From positions 39,767,263 to 39,831,262 of the forward strand of contig OY744522.1 in the NCBI GenBank assembly GCA_963556195.1: a DNA stretch of 64,000 nt. The letters are read 5' to 3'. Below, one piece after another: positions 46,059-56,420 of this stretch; the first letter of the stretch is position 1; every line of letters begins with the position of its first letter. The notes under the pieces were generated by a model. That model worked only from the letters and a program-made list of their open reading frames with translations. It was not told the DNA's origin and did no database searches. A program made the position numbers and the translations under genes. This stretch comes from Sepiola atlantica (taxonomy: Eukaryota; Mollusca; Cephalopoda; Sepiida; Sepiolidae).

Positions 46059-46172
46059 TAATGATATAATAATAATAATGATATATTACCCTTAAGACTA
46101 CCGTGTGATATGGTAATTTGCATATCAAATAACATTAATTATAACAATAATAATAATAATAATAATAATAAT
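46016..46172. repeat. (AAAT)n and (AAT)n microsatellites
   Basis: AAAT units at 46016-46046, AAT at 46046-46062, and a further AAT run at 46141-46171. Confidence 0.92.
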
Positions 46173-46380
46173 ATCCAAACACTACACCAAAGAACCATTC
46201 TGCGATATGGTAGCTAGCAAAAAAATTATATAGGAATAAAAGTTGCATTGAAAAAAAAAAAAGCTTAAGTACCTTAGGTACCAGATAGGCAAGTAGATAA
46301 GAGGAAGGAAACCTAGCCATACAGATCTAAATACCCAATATATAGTCTAAAGAAGCTTTGAGTCATTTTAAGCAAAAGTA

Positions 46381-46558
46381 AAATATTGGCCGCGCGGTTA
46401 ACGACGTTGGATTTGAGTTGAAAAACACTTGTAATCCAGGGTGTCGAATCGTACGACCGGTAGTAAATAGTCATATCTCTATGCTGATGAGTCCTGATTG
46501 AAAAGAGACGAAACGTATACGTACATAGATAATAAACAATAACAAATATTTTATATTT
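46381..46558 (+). mobile_element. tRNA-headed SINE carrying a hammerhead motif, copy 1
   Basis: The element starts with a tRNA-like head. An A-box-like TGGCCGCGCGGT lies at 46387-46398, close to the TGGCCGAGCGGT of Leu/Ser tRNAs. A B-box-like GGGTGTCGAATCGT lies at 46439-46452. A hammerhead ribozyme motif follows at 46478-46529, then the tail AATAAACAATAACAAATATT. Copy 2 repeats the whole order 338 bp downstream. The head implies RNA polymerase III transcription. No protein is encoded. Confidence 0.75.
46478..46529 (+). ncRNA. Hammerhead ribozyme motif (type I), copy 1
   Basis: Stem I TCTATG (46478-46483) pairs with CATAGA (46524-46529). The core CTGATGA is at 46484-46490. Stem II GTCC..AGAC has one C-A mismatch. 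GAAA is at 46510-46513. Stem III is the palindrome ACGTATACGT (46513-46522). The predicted cleavage is after A46523. All invariant core positions are present. The stem II mismatch may weaken it. Confidence 0.8.
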
Positions 46559-46719
46559 GTCGCTCCTCGTAAAATAAGTAGAGCACTCTAAATGGTAGTA
46601 CAAACACAGCATGACGTCACTTGCTTTAAATGCATCATTCCTTCTTTAATAGAAGTAGAATGCCTGGATATCGTGCCGCTTTTAAATGTGTTAAAATTAT
46701 CATTGTTTATCGGCTATTC

Positions 46720-46886
46720 AAATATTGGCCGCGCGGTTAACGACGTTGGATTGGAGTTGAAAATACTTGTAATCCAGGGTTTCGAATTGTACGACCGGTA
46801 GTGAACAGTCATATCTCTATGCTGATGAGTCCTGATTGAAAAGGGACGAAACGTATACGTACATAGATAATAAACAATAACAAATA

Positions 46887-46898
<12 letters not shown>
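46720..46898 (+). mobile_element. tRNA-headed SINE carrying a hammerhead motif, copy 2
   Basis: Same layout as copy 1. The A-box-like TGGCCGCGCGGT is at 46726-46737, the B-box-like GGTTTCGAATTGT at 46778-46790, the hammerhead at 46816-46867, and the AATAAACAATAACAAATATT tail is followed directly by (TA)n. Both copies begin at AAATATTGGCC, and the bases before them differ, so each looks like an independent insertion or one unit of a broken tandem. Confidence 0.75.
46816..46867 (+). ncRNA. Hammerhead ribozyme motif (type I), copy 2, fully paired
   Basis: Stem I is TCTATG/CATAGA (6 bp), the core is CTGATGA, stem II is GTCC/GGAC (4 bp, no mismatch) and GAAA is at 46848-46851. Stem III is the ACGTATACGT palindrome, with cleavage predicted after A46861. 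This copy meets the full hammerhead consensus. A short palindromic stem III is typical of Penelope- and SINE-borne hammerheads, which may work best as dimers. Confidence 0.85.

Positions 46899-46936
<38 letters not shown>
46896..46936. repeat. (TA)n microsatellite between SINE copy 2 and repeat A copy 2
   Basis: Pure TA run bounded by the two repeat ends. Confidence 0.95.
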
Positions 46937-46938
<2 letters not shown>

Positions 46939-47108
46939 TAAATTTCGCGTACAACAAAATGGTAGGATAAATTTCAGAGGAAACATTTTTTTTTTAAATC
47001 AATGAAACGGGCGGGTGGAAAAACGAAAAAAGAAAATTGATAAAATTTTCCTTAAGGCCTTATCGTCTGACCCTCTAAGATGAAACGTCAGAATGATAAA
47101 TTTTTAGC
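46936..47108 (-). repeat. Dispersed repeat A, copy 2
   Basis: Reverse-complement match to 16855-17022 along its full length. It is again flanked by (TA)n at the CGCGAAATTTACT end. Confidence 0.85.
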
Positions 47109-47129
47109 AATTTAGCAATGTTTTTCTTT

Positions 47130-47177
47130 TTTTCCCCACCCGCCCGTTTCATTGATTAAAATAAAAAATGTTTCCGC

Positions 47178-47241
<64 letters not shown>
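47130..47241 (+). repeat. Partial repeat A copy 3 and its (TA)n tail
   Basis: CGCCCGTTTCATTGATT and AAAATGTTTCC at 47143-47176 match repeat A in the opposite orientation to copy 2, then run into (TA)n at 47181-47241. Confidence 0.7.
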
Positions 47242-47246
<5 letters not shown>

Positions 47247-47365
47247 GGTAAGAAATGGAACTAATATCCCAACGTAATTGAAAATGAAAAAAGGAAAACC
47301 AAAAATGTTATTTATGTATTCATCAACGTTTCGTCTTTATTTCAAGACTTCCTCAGTCTATTCCT

Positions 47366-48765
47366 GCTCCTCACTAAAGTTTTTGAATCCTTAATCAATC
47401 TTCCGATAGTCCAACACCTAGTTAATTCTAAACTTCCTTCTGACCATCAGTGTGGATTTAGGCAAGCACAGTCTACTACAGATATCCTAACGGTCATCTC
47501 TGAACGCATATATCGTACACTGGACAAGGCAGGTGGAGCTAGAGCAGTAGCGCTTGATATATCCAAAGCCTTTGACAAGGTCTGGCATAAACGACTTCTA
47601 AAAATAAATTCATATGGTATTACTGGGCAATTACTTAATGTAATTAGATCCTTCCTATCCAAAAGAAAGATCCAGGTTGTCCTCCATGGCCGTTCATCCA
47701 AACAACATGAAATAAATGCAGGTGTACCCCAGATATCGATCCTTTGACCTTTATTGTTCCTGATTTTCATAAACGACCTCCTTGATCACATTGTGTCTGA
47801 GATGGGTATATTTACTGACAACACCATGCTCTACTTTCACCATGTGGGCAAAACATATGTGCACATATCCGAGGAAATGGCTGAATCCTTAGAAAGTGAC
47901 CTCCAGTCTGTAGTGGAATGGGGTCATAAATGGATGGTAACATTTAATGCTGCAAAGACAAAGCTCCTTTCCTTTAACAACTACAATAAACCTCTTCTAC
48001 CATCGATTACCATGACAAATAACATCCTACCTGAGAGTCCAACATTCAAACTCCTCGGCCTAACATTTACAGGTAACATGAATTGGAACAAATACATTGA
48101 AGACATTGCCAAGGCTGCTGCCAAAAAAGTGGGCTCTCTCTACTGAGCTAGAAAACTTCTCACACCTTACAGTATCCTATATCTCTACAAAGCCACCATC
48201 CGCCCATGCATGGAATATTGTTGTCACATCTGGGCTGGTGCACCATCTACTAGTCTCTTCCTCTTAGACAAGGTCCAAAAAAGAGTCGCCAACTTAATAG
48301 GTCTCTCACTATCCAGCAAGCTCCAGCCCCTGTCCCATTGCCGCAATGTGACATCCTTGTGCTTGTTTTACAAGTACTTCAATTGAATGTGCTCCGATGC
48401 ACTTGCCGCTGAGGTGCCCTCTTGATGTAAATACACTAGACCAACCCGACAATCAGCTAAATCCTATCCATTCACTGTGAAGGTCCCCAGATGTCGGAGA
48501 GCCTTTTACTCTAATAGCTTCTTTTCTCATGCTGCCGGCCTTTGGAATTCCCTCCCTGCTTCCTGTTTCCCCAACTGTACTGACATGCAGAAATTTAAAA
48601 CTAATGTGAACAAGTATCTCACTGCACCGCTCCCTGTTCAGGATGACCCCCAATACTTTCACCCTAATTCTCAGTAGCCCCTTACGTCTACAGTGGAAGC
48701 TTGCTTTGTTTGGGGGTGAACTATGTTAAATAAAAATAAATAAATAAATAAAAAAATATTTTTAG
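47366..48765 (+). pseudogene. Non-LTR retrotransposon ORF2, 3' half with poly-A-like tail (jockey/CR1-like)
   Basis: Decoded blocks in order: HQCGFRQAQSTTDIL and AVALDISKAFDKVWHKRLL (RT palm, first catalytic Asp present), INAGVPQ, the FADD box altered to FTDN at 47811-47822, FKLLGLTFTGNMNWNKYIED, ILYLYKATIRPCMEYCCHIW, LLDKVQKRV, FYSNSFFSHAAGLWNSLPAS and NVNKYLT. In-frame stops occur at 47745-47747 and 48144-48146, with more further on. The 3' end is an (AAATA)n tail at about 48726-48765. It is 5'-truncated and lacks an endonuclease domain. Copies of the same family lie at 1-405 and 50650-51190. Confidence 0.85.
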
Positions 48766-48864
48766 TTTTCTTATTTTCATTTTCCATATTTTAATTCTGT
48801 TGCTTCATTAATTAATTAATCAATTAAAATAACTCTGGTAGATTTGCCAATATATTATTACCTT

Positions 48865-49222
48865 TAAAGGAAGAAGGTAATCCCTGGGAGGATGGCATCA
48901 TTCATGATCACAGAACAGATACTACACTATCCTAGGTAATGTTTGGGGATGGTGTCATGACGAACGAACATATATACACTGTCCGCAAAAGGAGGAGGTA
49001 ATGTCTGGGAGGATTGTCTCACGAGAACAGAATATGTACTACACCACTCCCTCAAGAGGGGAAGTTAAGTCCTGGGAGGATGGTATTATAACAACGGAAC
49101 AGATACTATATTCCCCCCCAAAATAAAAGAATATGGTCGTCTCTGGAAAGATGGTATTATGACTACAGATACTACGCTATCTCCAGACACACACACAAAA
49201 AGAGGAGTTAATGCTTGGGAGT
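48865..49222 (-). repeat. Degenerate tandem array of U2-SINE-like units
   Basis: About four to five units of roughly 70-110 bp share AAGGAGGTAATG.CTGGGAGGAT, GG.ATTAT.AC, then ACAGAACAGATACTACACTA (the reverse complement of a U2 snRNA 5' stretch). Unit starts are near 48868, 48984, 49052, 49126 and 49199. They are diverged from each other and show no retroposon ends. Confidence 0.55.
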
Positions 49223-49456
49223 ATTGTACATGATGAATGAATGTATACTAAACTACACCCCCTGAATTGATCATTGGAAGATAGTACATTAGTCTGAAAT
49301 AGTATAGTAAACTGAATTGATCATTATGAATAGAAGTAATAGTATAGTTCGGCTTCAGATAGACAGACAGATAACAAATCTCCATTAGTAATGGATGAAT
49401 AAAATACATTTGAAGTTTAAATCGTTGTTATTATTTCCCTTCTCCGTGAATCTACC

Positions 49457-49498
49457 AACTTACCCTAATCGTAACCCTAACCCTAACCCAACTTACCC
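49457..49498. repeat. Short CCCTAA-type tract
   Basis: ACCCTAATCGTAACCCTAAC, then CCTAACCC. A few hexamers only. Confidence 0.7.
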
Positions 49499-49499
49499 G

Positions 49500-49860
49500 T
49501 AGTAAAAAGATCTATCATCGTATTATTGAACCCTCCCACTTATCAGGTATGCAACATAACGTCTTCGTCGCTGTCGACATTACATCAACTACCGAAACAA
49601 TTTGTGTGCATTGCTGAGACGTTGTCGGCTGGCCACCTAATAACAGTATATTAGTATATTGCATTATAACTAAGCCAACGGTTGGCGGGATTGCGCTGTA
49701 AATATAGCATAATTGATGGCCAGTTAGTGTTGCCCGACATAACAAGTTGCATAAGCCTCGCATTGCATCATCAAAGATATCTGCGCTTGTTTGTTAAATG
49801 CAAGTTTGTCTGCAGAATGAGGCATATATATAGTACCCGTTAAAAGTATTTTAACGCAGA
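49500..49860. other. Unannotated interval
   Basis: No recognisable feature. Confidence 0.35.
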
Positions 49861-50190
49861 ATCAGGCAGTTAAAATATTTAATGAAATTTTAACACAAGC
49901 AAAATATGATATTTTTATATGATAATAAAATTGTTCTTTTCAAATTTTAACGTATTTTAACATTAAAAATAATGAAATGTAACCTTTGAGGAAAAATGTT
50001 AACATTGTAATAAAATTTAACTTTTGAAAATTTTAACGAATTGTACGATTTGAATGTAATGCATTTCAATAATTGGATGAAATTTTAATTTTCAAATATA
50101 AACGAAATGTTGAAATGTAAACAAAATTAACATCTAAACATCTTAACAAAATTTAACTTTTCCAATTTTAACATAATTATAACATTTTGG
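49860..50190. repeat. Degenerate AAATTTTAAC repeats, second block
   Basis: Same texture as 43895-44275. Confidence 0.5.
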
Positions 50191-50649
50191 CGTAATGTCG
50201 CATTGTTTACTTGCTGTTTTATTAGAAATTGCTACTTCACACAGGCTCGCTAAGTTTATCGTTTCGAAGGAGTGGGTATCATTTTCATTGGTTAAAATAT
50301 GTCGAGTTTACACCTTCATGTAAATTGGTATGAAGCTATTGATTTAATTGTCTCCCATTTCCTTTGATATTAAAAAGAAGAAATAGAAAAAGAAAGAGTA
50401 AGCAAAATGAACGGAAAAAGAAAGTAGCTTATACAAGCTAGTAACCTTTTACTTTGTTCATATCGCATCGCTACCTCCCACAAGGTTTTGTTATTATTCA
50501 CCGCAAACAAGGCATATTGCTACTAAGACGTAAGGACAGATTTACAGTAGGGATCAAGATGTTTGTTCACATTACATTTATATTTCTACCTGTTGGTGCA
50601 GTCGGGGAAACATGAAGCAGGGAGGGAATTCTAAAAACAATCGGTCCTA

Positions 50650-51190
50650 GAAAAGGAGTTATTTGAGTAAAGCATTTTTTCGGGATCTGGGGACCTCCAC
50701 AGTGAAGGGGTGGGATTTTGTTACTAGTCGGGTTTGTTAGGGGTATTTATATTGAGGGGATACAATTGCAGTAAATTCATTGGAGCAAATTCCATGGAAG
50801 TACCTGTAAAACAAGCACAGGGATGCAACATTGCGGCGATGGGACAGGGGCTGGAGCTTGGTAGACAATGCAAGACCTTTTAAGTTAGAGACTCTTTTTC
50901 GTACCCTGTCTTGGTAGACAATGCAAGACCTTTTAAGTTAGAGACTCTTTTTCGTACCCTGTCCAAGAGGTTGGTACACCAGCCCAGATATGGCAACAAG
51001 ACTCCATGCATGGGCAAATGGTGGATTTGTAGAGATATATGGTACTGGCAGATGTGGGAAGTTTACTAGCCCGGTAGAGGGAGCACACATTCTTTGCAGC
51101 AGACTTGGCAGTATCTTCTAGATATTTATTCCGATTCACGTTGCCTGTGAATGTTAGGCCGACGTGTATGAACGTTGGACACTCGAGAAG
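50650..51190 (-). pseudogene. Non-LTR retrotransposon ORF2 fragment (same family as 47366-48765)
   Basis: The minus strand reads GLTFTGNVNRNKYLEDTAKS, AAKNVCSLYRASKL, TIYLYKSTICPCMESCCHIW, then the LQPLSHC and HPFTV-like tail. A 53-bp direct tandem duplication at 50857-50962 interrupts the frame. It is truncated at both ends. Confidence 0.8.
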
Positions 51191-51388
51191 GGTGGTATTT
51201 CACTACACTTTTAAAAATGTCATTCGTTCAACTTGAGGTTGTAAAGTTGAGGATTTTTTAATGACAAATCGTTGGAAGATATAAGGGGACGTTTCTTCCG
51301 TCGAGCGGAAGACCGATAAGTTCTTAATTATTTCAAACTGTGCATTAAGCAATGAAAATAAATTTTCAAACTGCGACCAACGAAAATG

Positions 51389-51622
51389 CTCCAAGGTGAC
51401 CCCCAAAAATGCTCCAAAGTAGCCCCCAAAAATGCTCCAAGGTGACCTAAAAAATGCTCCAAAGTGACCCCCAAAAATGCTCCAAGGTGACCCCCAAAAA
51501 TGCTCCAAAGTAGCCCCCAAAAATTCTCCAAGGTGACCCCTAAAAATACTTCAAAGTGCTCCCCAAAAATGTTCCAAAGTGCTCCTCAAAAATGTTCCAA
51601 AGTGACCCCAAAAAATTCCAAC
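51389..51622. repeat. 23-bp minisatellite, about 10 copies
   Basis: Unit CCAAAGTGACCCCCAAAAAT plus GCT, more diverged at the right end. Open frames on both strands are artefacts. Confidence 0.93.
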
Positions 51623-52285
51623 CATGAAATCGTTAATGACATTCACAATCCTTTCTGCCATCCATCCTATATTTGGTACAGATAAACTTCAGTCTATCGC
51701 TGACTTGTCCACCAAATTTTAGGCATGAATGTCTAACATTCTTTTTTTTGCCGCTTCACTACTTTAATTAATGAACTTAATTTTCTCAATGATGATAAGC
51801 ACTACTAATACTACTAATACTACTAATACTACTACATTTAATATTTTTATTCTATTTTTTCATCACATTTTTCATTCAACTTTCTAACTGGACGTATCTT
51901 TTTTAGAGTTGTGGGTGTGTCTCGTTTATTTTTAGAGAGAAAATTTTACTTTTTTGTTAGTTCAGTCAGATATCAGAGATTAAGGAATCCCTTTTCTGGG
52001 ACTAACATTTTATTTCTTTATGAGTTACATAGGTATGCGAGTGTTTATTAAAGGAACTTCCCTACTTCTTAAACATTGAGTAAGTGAAGAATAATTATTG
52101 TTATATGTTGTGCTATGTTATAGTTTATTGTTCTTGTGGTTTTTGCTTCGTTTTGCCGGATTTCAGGACCAGAATGTATCTCGTCTGGTGGAGTATCCAG
52201 TTTTGTGTTGCTTACTTGTGGAAACATTACATTGAAAAGTTGCCCCATTACTTTCCTGTGTGAAGGCATGCCGAGGGGATTTTAT
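51623..52285. other. Unannotated interval
   Basis: An (ACTACTAAT)n patch lies at 51803-51836. Phrases at 52130-52280 (GCCGAGGGGATTTTATTTG) recur at 53960-54060, so it probably belongs to the same large repeat as the next segments. Confidence 0.4.
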
Positions 52286-52351
52286 TTGCGCTTCAAATAC
52301 TATGCTGCATTCTATTTTCTAATAGAATGCAGCATAGTATTTGAAGCGCAA
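52286..52351. repeat. Perfect palindrome: 31-bp arms, 4-nt spacer
   Basis: Positions 52286-52316 are the exact reverse complement of 52321-52351. No mismatch. Confidence 0.9.
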
Positions 52352-52439
52352 GGTTTACTTCTAAGGGGAAGTGTACTCATGTCAAGGTGTCCTGACAAAC
52401 TTTTGTACAGAGAAATATAATATACCATACAAGCTTAAT

Positions 52440-53935
52440 TAATTTAAGTTAACAATAATCCAGCCAGATACCTTAAAAAAATTAACCGCCAATCCAGCAG
52501 AATATAATTTATTTTTCTAACAAGTAATTTTTATTTCCATCTTTTGGACCAATGATACCATAATATTTATATGATAATGATGATTTACCTGAGTAAGTAA
52601 AGCATTGAAGAAGATAATTAAAAAAATAAATACTTCCATCCGAATTCTCTATCCCGACCCTTCCATCGGCTAATTTTTCATGGCGTCACTTTGTCTGTAC
52701 ATCACAGTGGATCTGTCGCTCCCATACTGTCATCTACATCAGAGTTGTCATTTATTTCTGCATTACTTTCGGATTGTCATCTACTTTCGGATTGTCATTC
52801 ACTTCCTAGCTGATATTTTCCGGTGGGGACAGTCCATAATACAACAGTTTAATTAATTGTAATTAACAATAATCCAGCCAGACAACCTCTAAAAATTAAC
52901 CACCAATCGAGTAGAATAGAATTTACGTTTCTAACAAGTAATTTTATCTTCATCTTTTCGCCCCCTGATACCATAATATTTATATGATAATAATTTACCT
53001 GAATGAGTAAAGCAGTGAAGAAGAGAATTTTCTTTAAATGAATACTTCGTTACGAATTCTCTATCCGACTCTTCTACCGGCTAATTTTCCATGGCGTCAC
53101 TTCGTCTGTACACCACAATGGATCTCTCACTTCCACATTGTCATCTACTTCCGCATTACTTTTGTATTGTCATCTACTTTCGTATTGTCTTTCAGTTCGG
53201 CATTACTTTCATATTATCATTTACTTTCTAGCTGATATTTTCCGGTGTAGGGTGGTTAGTCCATAATACCACAGTTTAATTAATTTAGATTAACAATAAT
53301 CCAAAAAATAAACCGCTAATAGAGCAGAATAGAATTCACGTTTCTAACACGTAATGTTTATCCTTATCTTTTCGACCCATGATACCATAATTCTAACTGG
53401 TGATACCAGATCAGGCTGCCCTGTGGCTCCCTGAGACGAAATTCACCTACATTGACGTTTTTTGTTTGTTTTTTTTTTGTTTTTGTTTTTTTTTTTGTTT
53501 GTAAAACTTAATTATGTTCTACAAAACCAAAAACAAAAACAACAGCCCCTCTCCCTTTCTCCCCCACCTTTTTTATTTTTATCTTTCCTACCCTACTCCC
53601 GGTCCTGGATATGACCTTAAACTACATCCGATGGTGAGATCCGGCTTACGGACTTTGGGGAATGTGGAGCCTCCTCTTAATTACCATTGCTCCCAGGTCC
53701 ACCCTGACCCGGAGTGGTAGTACCTGTTAGGGTCCCAACTATGGGTTAAATAGAAACAGATATTAAAAGGGGAAAGAAACAAAAAAGAGAAGAAAACAAG
53801 ACCAGATTCGGCATTAAATAACCCAAAATGGGTTGATATGCCGTAAAACAAAACTACCAAACCAAACTACCATAATTCTAATATGATAATGATTTACTTG
53901 AGTAAGTAAAACATTGAAGAATAGTTATTTCCTTC
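52440..53935 (+). repeat. ~400-bp tandem repeat, two and a half units, last one interrupted
   Basis: Units share AACAATAATCCAGCCAGA, TTTCTAACAAGTAATTTT, GATACCATAATATTTATATG, AGTAAAGCATTGAAGAAG, GAATTCTCTATCC, ATGGCGTCACTT and GCTGATATTTTCCGGTG. They start near 52445, 52860 and 53280. The third unit is split by the insertion at 53396-53867 and resumes with TAATATGATAATGATTTACT. Confidence 0.8.
53396..53867. mobile_element. 472-bp insertion with 13-bp target duplication
   Basis: TACCATAATTCTA occurs at both borders (53383-53395 and 53868-53880), and removing the insert restores the ~400-bp repeat unit. The insert has a T-rich internal tract, a moderately GC body (GATCCGGCTTACGGACTTTG, CCCAGGTCCACCCTGACCCG) and an AACAAAACTACCAAACCAAAC-like right end. 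It codes for nothing recognisable. The long target duplication points to retroposition. The family is unknown. Confidence 0.75.
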
Positions 53936-54199
53936 TTCCCAATGAACTACTTAACTATCTTATAGTTGATTTTTCTTGTGCTCTTTGCTTGGTTGTTACG
54001 GACTCCAGAACCAGTGTGCAGCCATGCCGAGGGGATCTTATTTTGGGCGGCGAATGTTATTTTTATTTGAATATTTGGTTGGGGTTTACTTGTAGCAGAT
54101 ACAAACTATTTTTGTGCATGGAGAATTGTAATACCGAGGTGAAATTGGACAAGTGTGGGCCAATCAGGCGACTCGGTGTAGTGATCATCTGGCCAACTT

Positions 54200-55186
54200 C
54201 TTACAGGGTTTTGTAGACGGAGGAACATACACTTATCAACTTGACATCGGCAAGAGATAACCTCTTTCTGCCACTCCTTCGGGGTTAGGATCGGCTTTTT
54301 GGTATGATCGAAAAAATGACGTCACGTCAACCACGTGGCGCACAAAGAAACTATAAGGTTACTCATACTCGCACACACAGTTGCTCACAGAGCAAATAAC
54401 CTTCTTCATTCCCAGCAAAATGACAAGTTACGTTTGTGGCATTTGTGTATTCAAAACGAACGTTCAAATATTTATTAATACACATATATTTTGATAAAAG
54501 TACAGAATAGTACACAACACTCGACAACTCATAAATAAATAAAAAAACAACACGTAATTTATATAAAACACATTAGAATGAACTTCTCTACCAAATCTGC
54601 CTGGTTTTAACGTGTGGAAACGATTTGTAAGATGTTTTTAAACACTAAAAGAAAAGAATAGATTTTTAAAATGGCGGAACCTGCCTAGTTCTAACGTGTT
54701 GAAAGGATTTGTAAGATGTTTTAAAAGGTAAAATATACAAATCAAGGGAGGCGCGAGAGCGCTCTATCCCTTAATAGACTCACGAATGGCCTATGCCGAA
54801 ATCTCATTTCTTTGATCAATCATAACTCAAAAACCAATAAACCAAATTAGTTAAAACTTTGCACAAAATTTTTATTTGATAGGTTCTATAAGTGTGTAGA
54901 ATTTCAGCATCATTAGTCAAGGCAACCCAGAGATCCAGAAAGTCAATTATGAAATCATGTTATCCGTGTGTACGTACGTACGTATGTACGTACGTACGTA
55001 TGTGCCACCCTGTATCTCATCAACTATTTGATGGATTCAGCTGATTTTTGGCACAGATAGAGGTTCTAGGGTCTAGTTGATGGCATTTTAATTTCAGTTT
55101 ACCATATACCTTAGTTTTTCAGAAAATTCCAAAAAACCTTATGAGAAGGCATTGTATTGAGGCATATCCTTTACAAAAGTAGTGAC
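54200..55186. other. Unannotated interval with local duplications
   Basis: A diverged direct duplication of about 65 bp (CTGCCT.GTT.TAACGTGT.GAAA, CGATTTGTAAGATGTTTT) lies at 54598-54650 and 54688-54735. A (GTAC)n/(GTAT) patch lies at 54970-55002. Confidence 0.55.
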
Positions 55187-55570
55187 ATTCCATGAAAAAT
55201 GCCAGTATACTGAAATCATATGCCCTTAATAGAGTTAAGATGAAAATTCATATACACTAAATGTACAAAAGCAAGGAAATTCCCAAATTTTTACACTTTT
55301 ATTGTCATTAAGGGTATGACTACATATCAACCAACCATTTCATTATCACATCACTACAGTATAAATCTCTATGCATGAATGGATGAAGTGTGAAAAGAAA
55401 AATTCCTACCAGTAAAATACATAGCCCTGGTGTGCTCGCATACCCTTAATGACTATAAAAGTGTAAAAATTTGGGAATTTCCTTGCTTTTGTACATTTAG
55501 TGTATATGAATTTTCATCTTAACCCTATTAAGGGCATATGATTTCAGTATACTGGCATTTTTCATGGAAT
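55187..55570. mobile_element. Long inverted repeat: 132-bp arms, two mismatches
   Basis: Arms 55187-55318 and 55439-55570 are reverse complements with two differences. The spacer is 120 bp. No ORF is present. The structure fits a recent fold-back or MITE insertion. Any transcript crossing it would form a long double-stranded hairpin. Confidence 0.85.
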
Positions 55571-55959
55571 TGTTCCTATACATTAAAACTAGACGGCTTC
55601 GGTTGAGAATTTCATTCTAATGCGTTTTAAATAAATTTTGTTTTTTTTCTTTTTAAAGAGTTTTCGTGTGTTAACTATTTTGTATTATTTACATATATTT
55701 TCTTATTTCTTTTCTATACATATTAATATTAGTCTTATAATTAATACCAAGATTCGTTCCTATATACTTCTAAGGAAGTGTATCATTGTGTCAGGATGTC
55801 CTGTACAGAGAGACGGAAGACATTTTAGGGTGGTATCTAATAGGCATTCAAACTCTCTCTTTCACAGAAAATGGGTGTGGATCGAATTTGACCTACAATG
55901 ATAGAATTTTTTTTCTGGTCACGTAAAAAAAGAACACAAGTGAGATTGTTGTGCTACAT

Positions 55960-56400
55960 CGGTGCATTGTCGGTTAGCAAGTCTGGTGCGCTTCGGTGAA
56001 TTGACGCATGTACATTATAATGTCTGCACGCAACTCTATAAGAGGCTCGATTCGTTGGTCTGTCTATTGCAGACATTGTTAGTCTTTCTCTTCTCTGTCG
56101 GTATTTTCATGGTAGGGTCTCAATTGAGGTCAGATCTCTGGTTACCTCTCCCTGTAAAAAATTCACACGCTTACCTCTGAATGGTGTGACGCCAGTCATG
56201 TGACTCTATCTTTCTTTTATCTCACGCACGCCAGAAGTGAAAGGGCTTTCTTTCAATATCCCTCCTTTTCTATAGTTTCTTTGGGCCTAACAAGATGTGA
56301 CACCCACACGTTCAAGAAAGGTGGATTTGTTTACCTATTCTATCAACACTCCGTATGTATCTATTCTGTTAGATACATAGATACATTTTCTCTAGCACCT
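55960..56400 (+). pseudogene. Jockey-like ORF2 C-terminal remnant (family K)
   Basis: In broken frames: LYKRLDSLVC, then QTLLVFLFSVGIFMVGSQL, RSDLWLPLPVKNSHAYL, then HARSERAFFQYPSFSIVSLG. These parallel the tails at 29039-29465 and 57060-57530. Confidence 0.45.
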
Positions 56401-56420
56401 CTTATCAATTAACCTCAAAC

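Noticed and set aside
47327..47362. Hammerhead-like CTGAGGA..GTCTT/AAGAC..GAAAC on the minus strand
   Set aside because: Stem II is good, but the CTGATGA core reads CTGAGGA and no stem I partner is visible next to the LINE truncation point.
53425..53450. TCCCTGAGACG resembling the lin-4/miR-125 seed region
   Set aside because: No complementary arm is found nearby, so no precursor hairpin. The match covers only the first ten or so bases and lies inside a mobile insertion.
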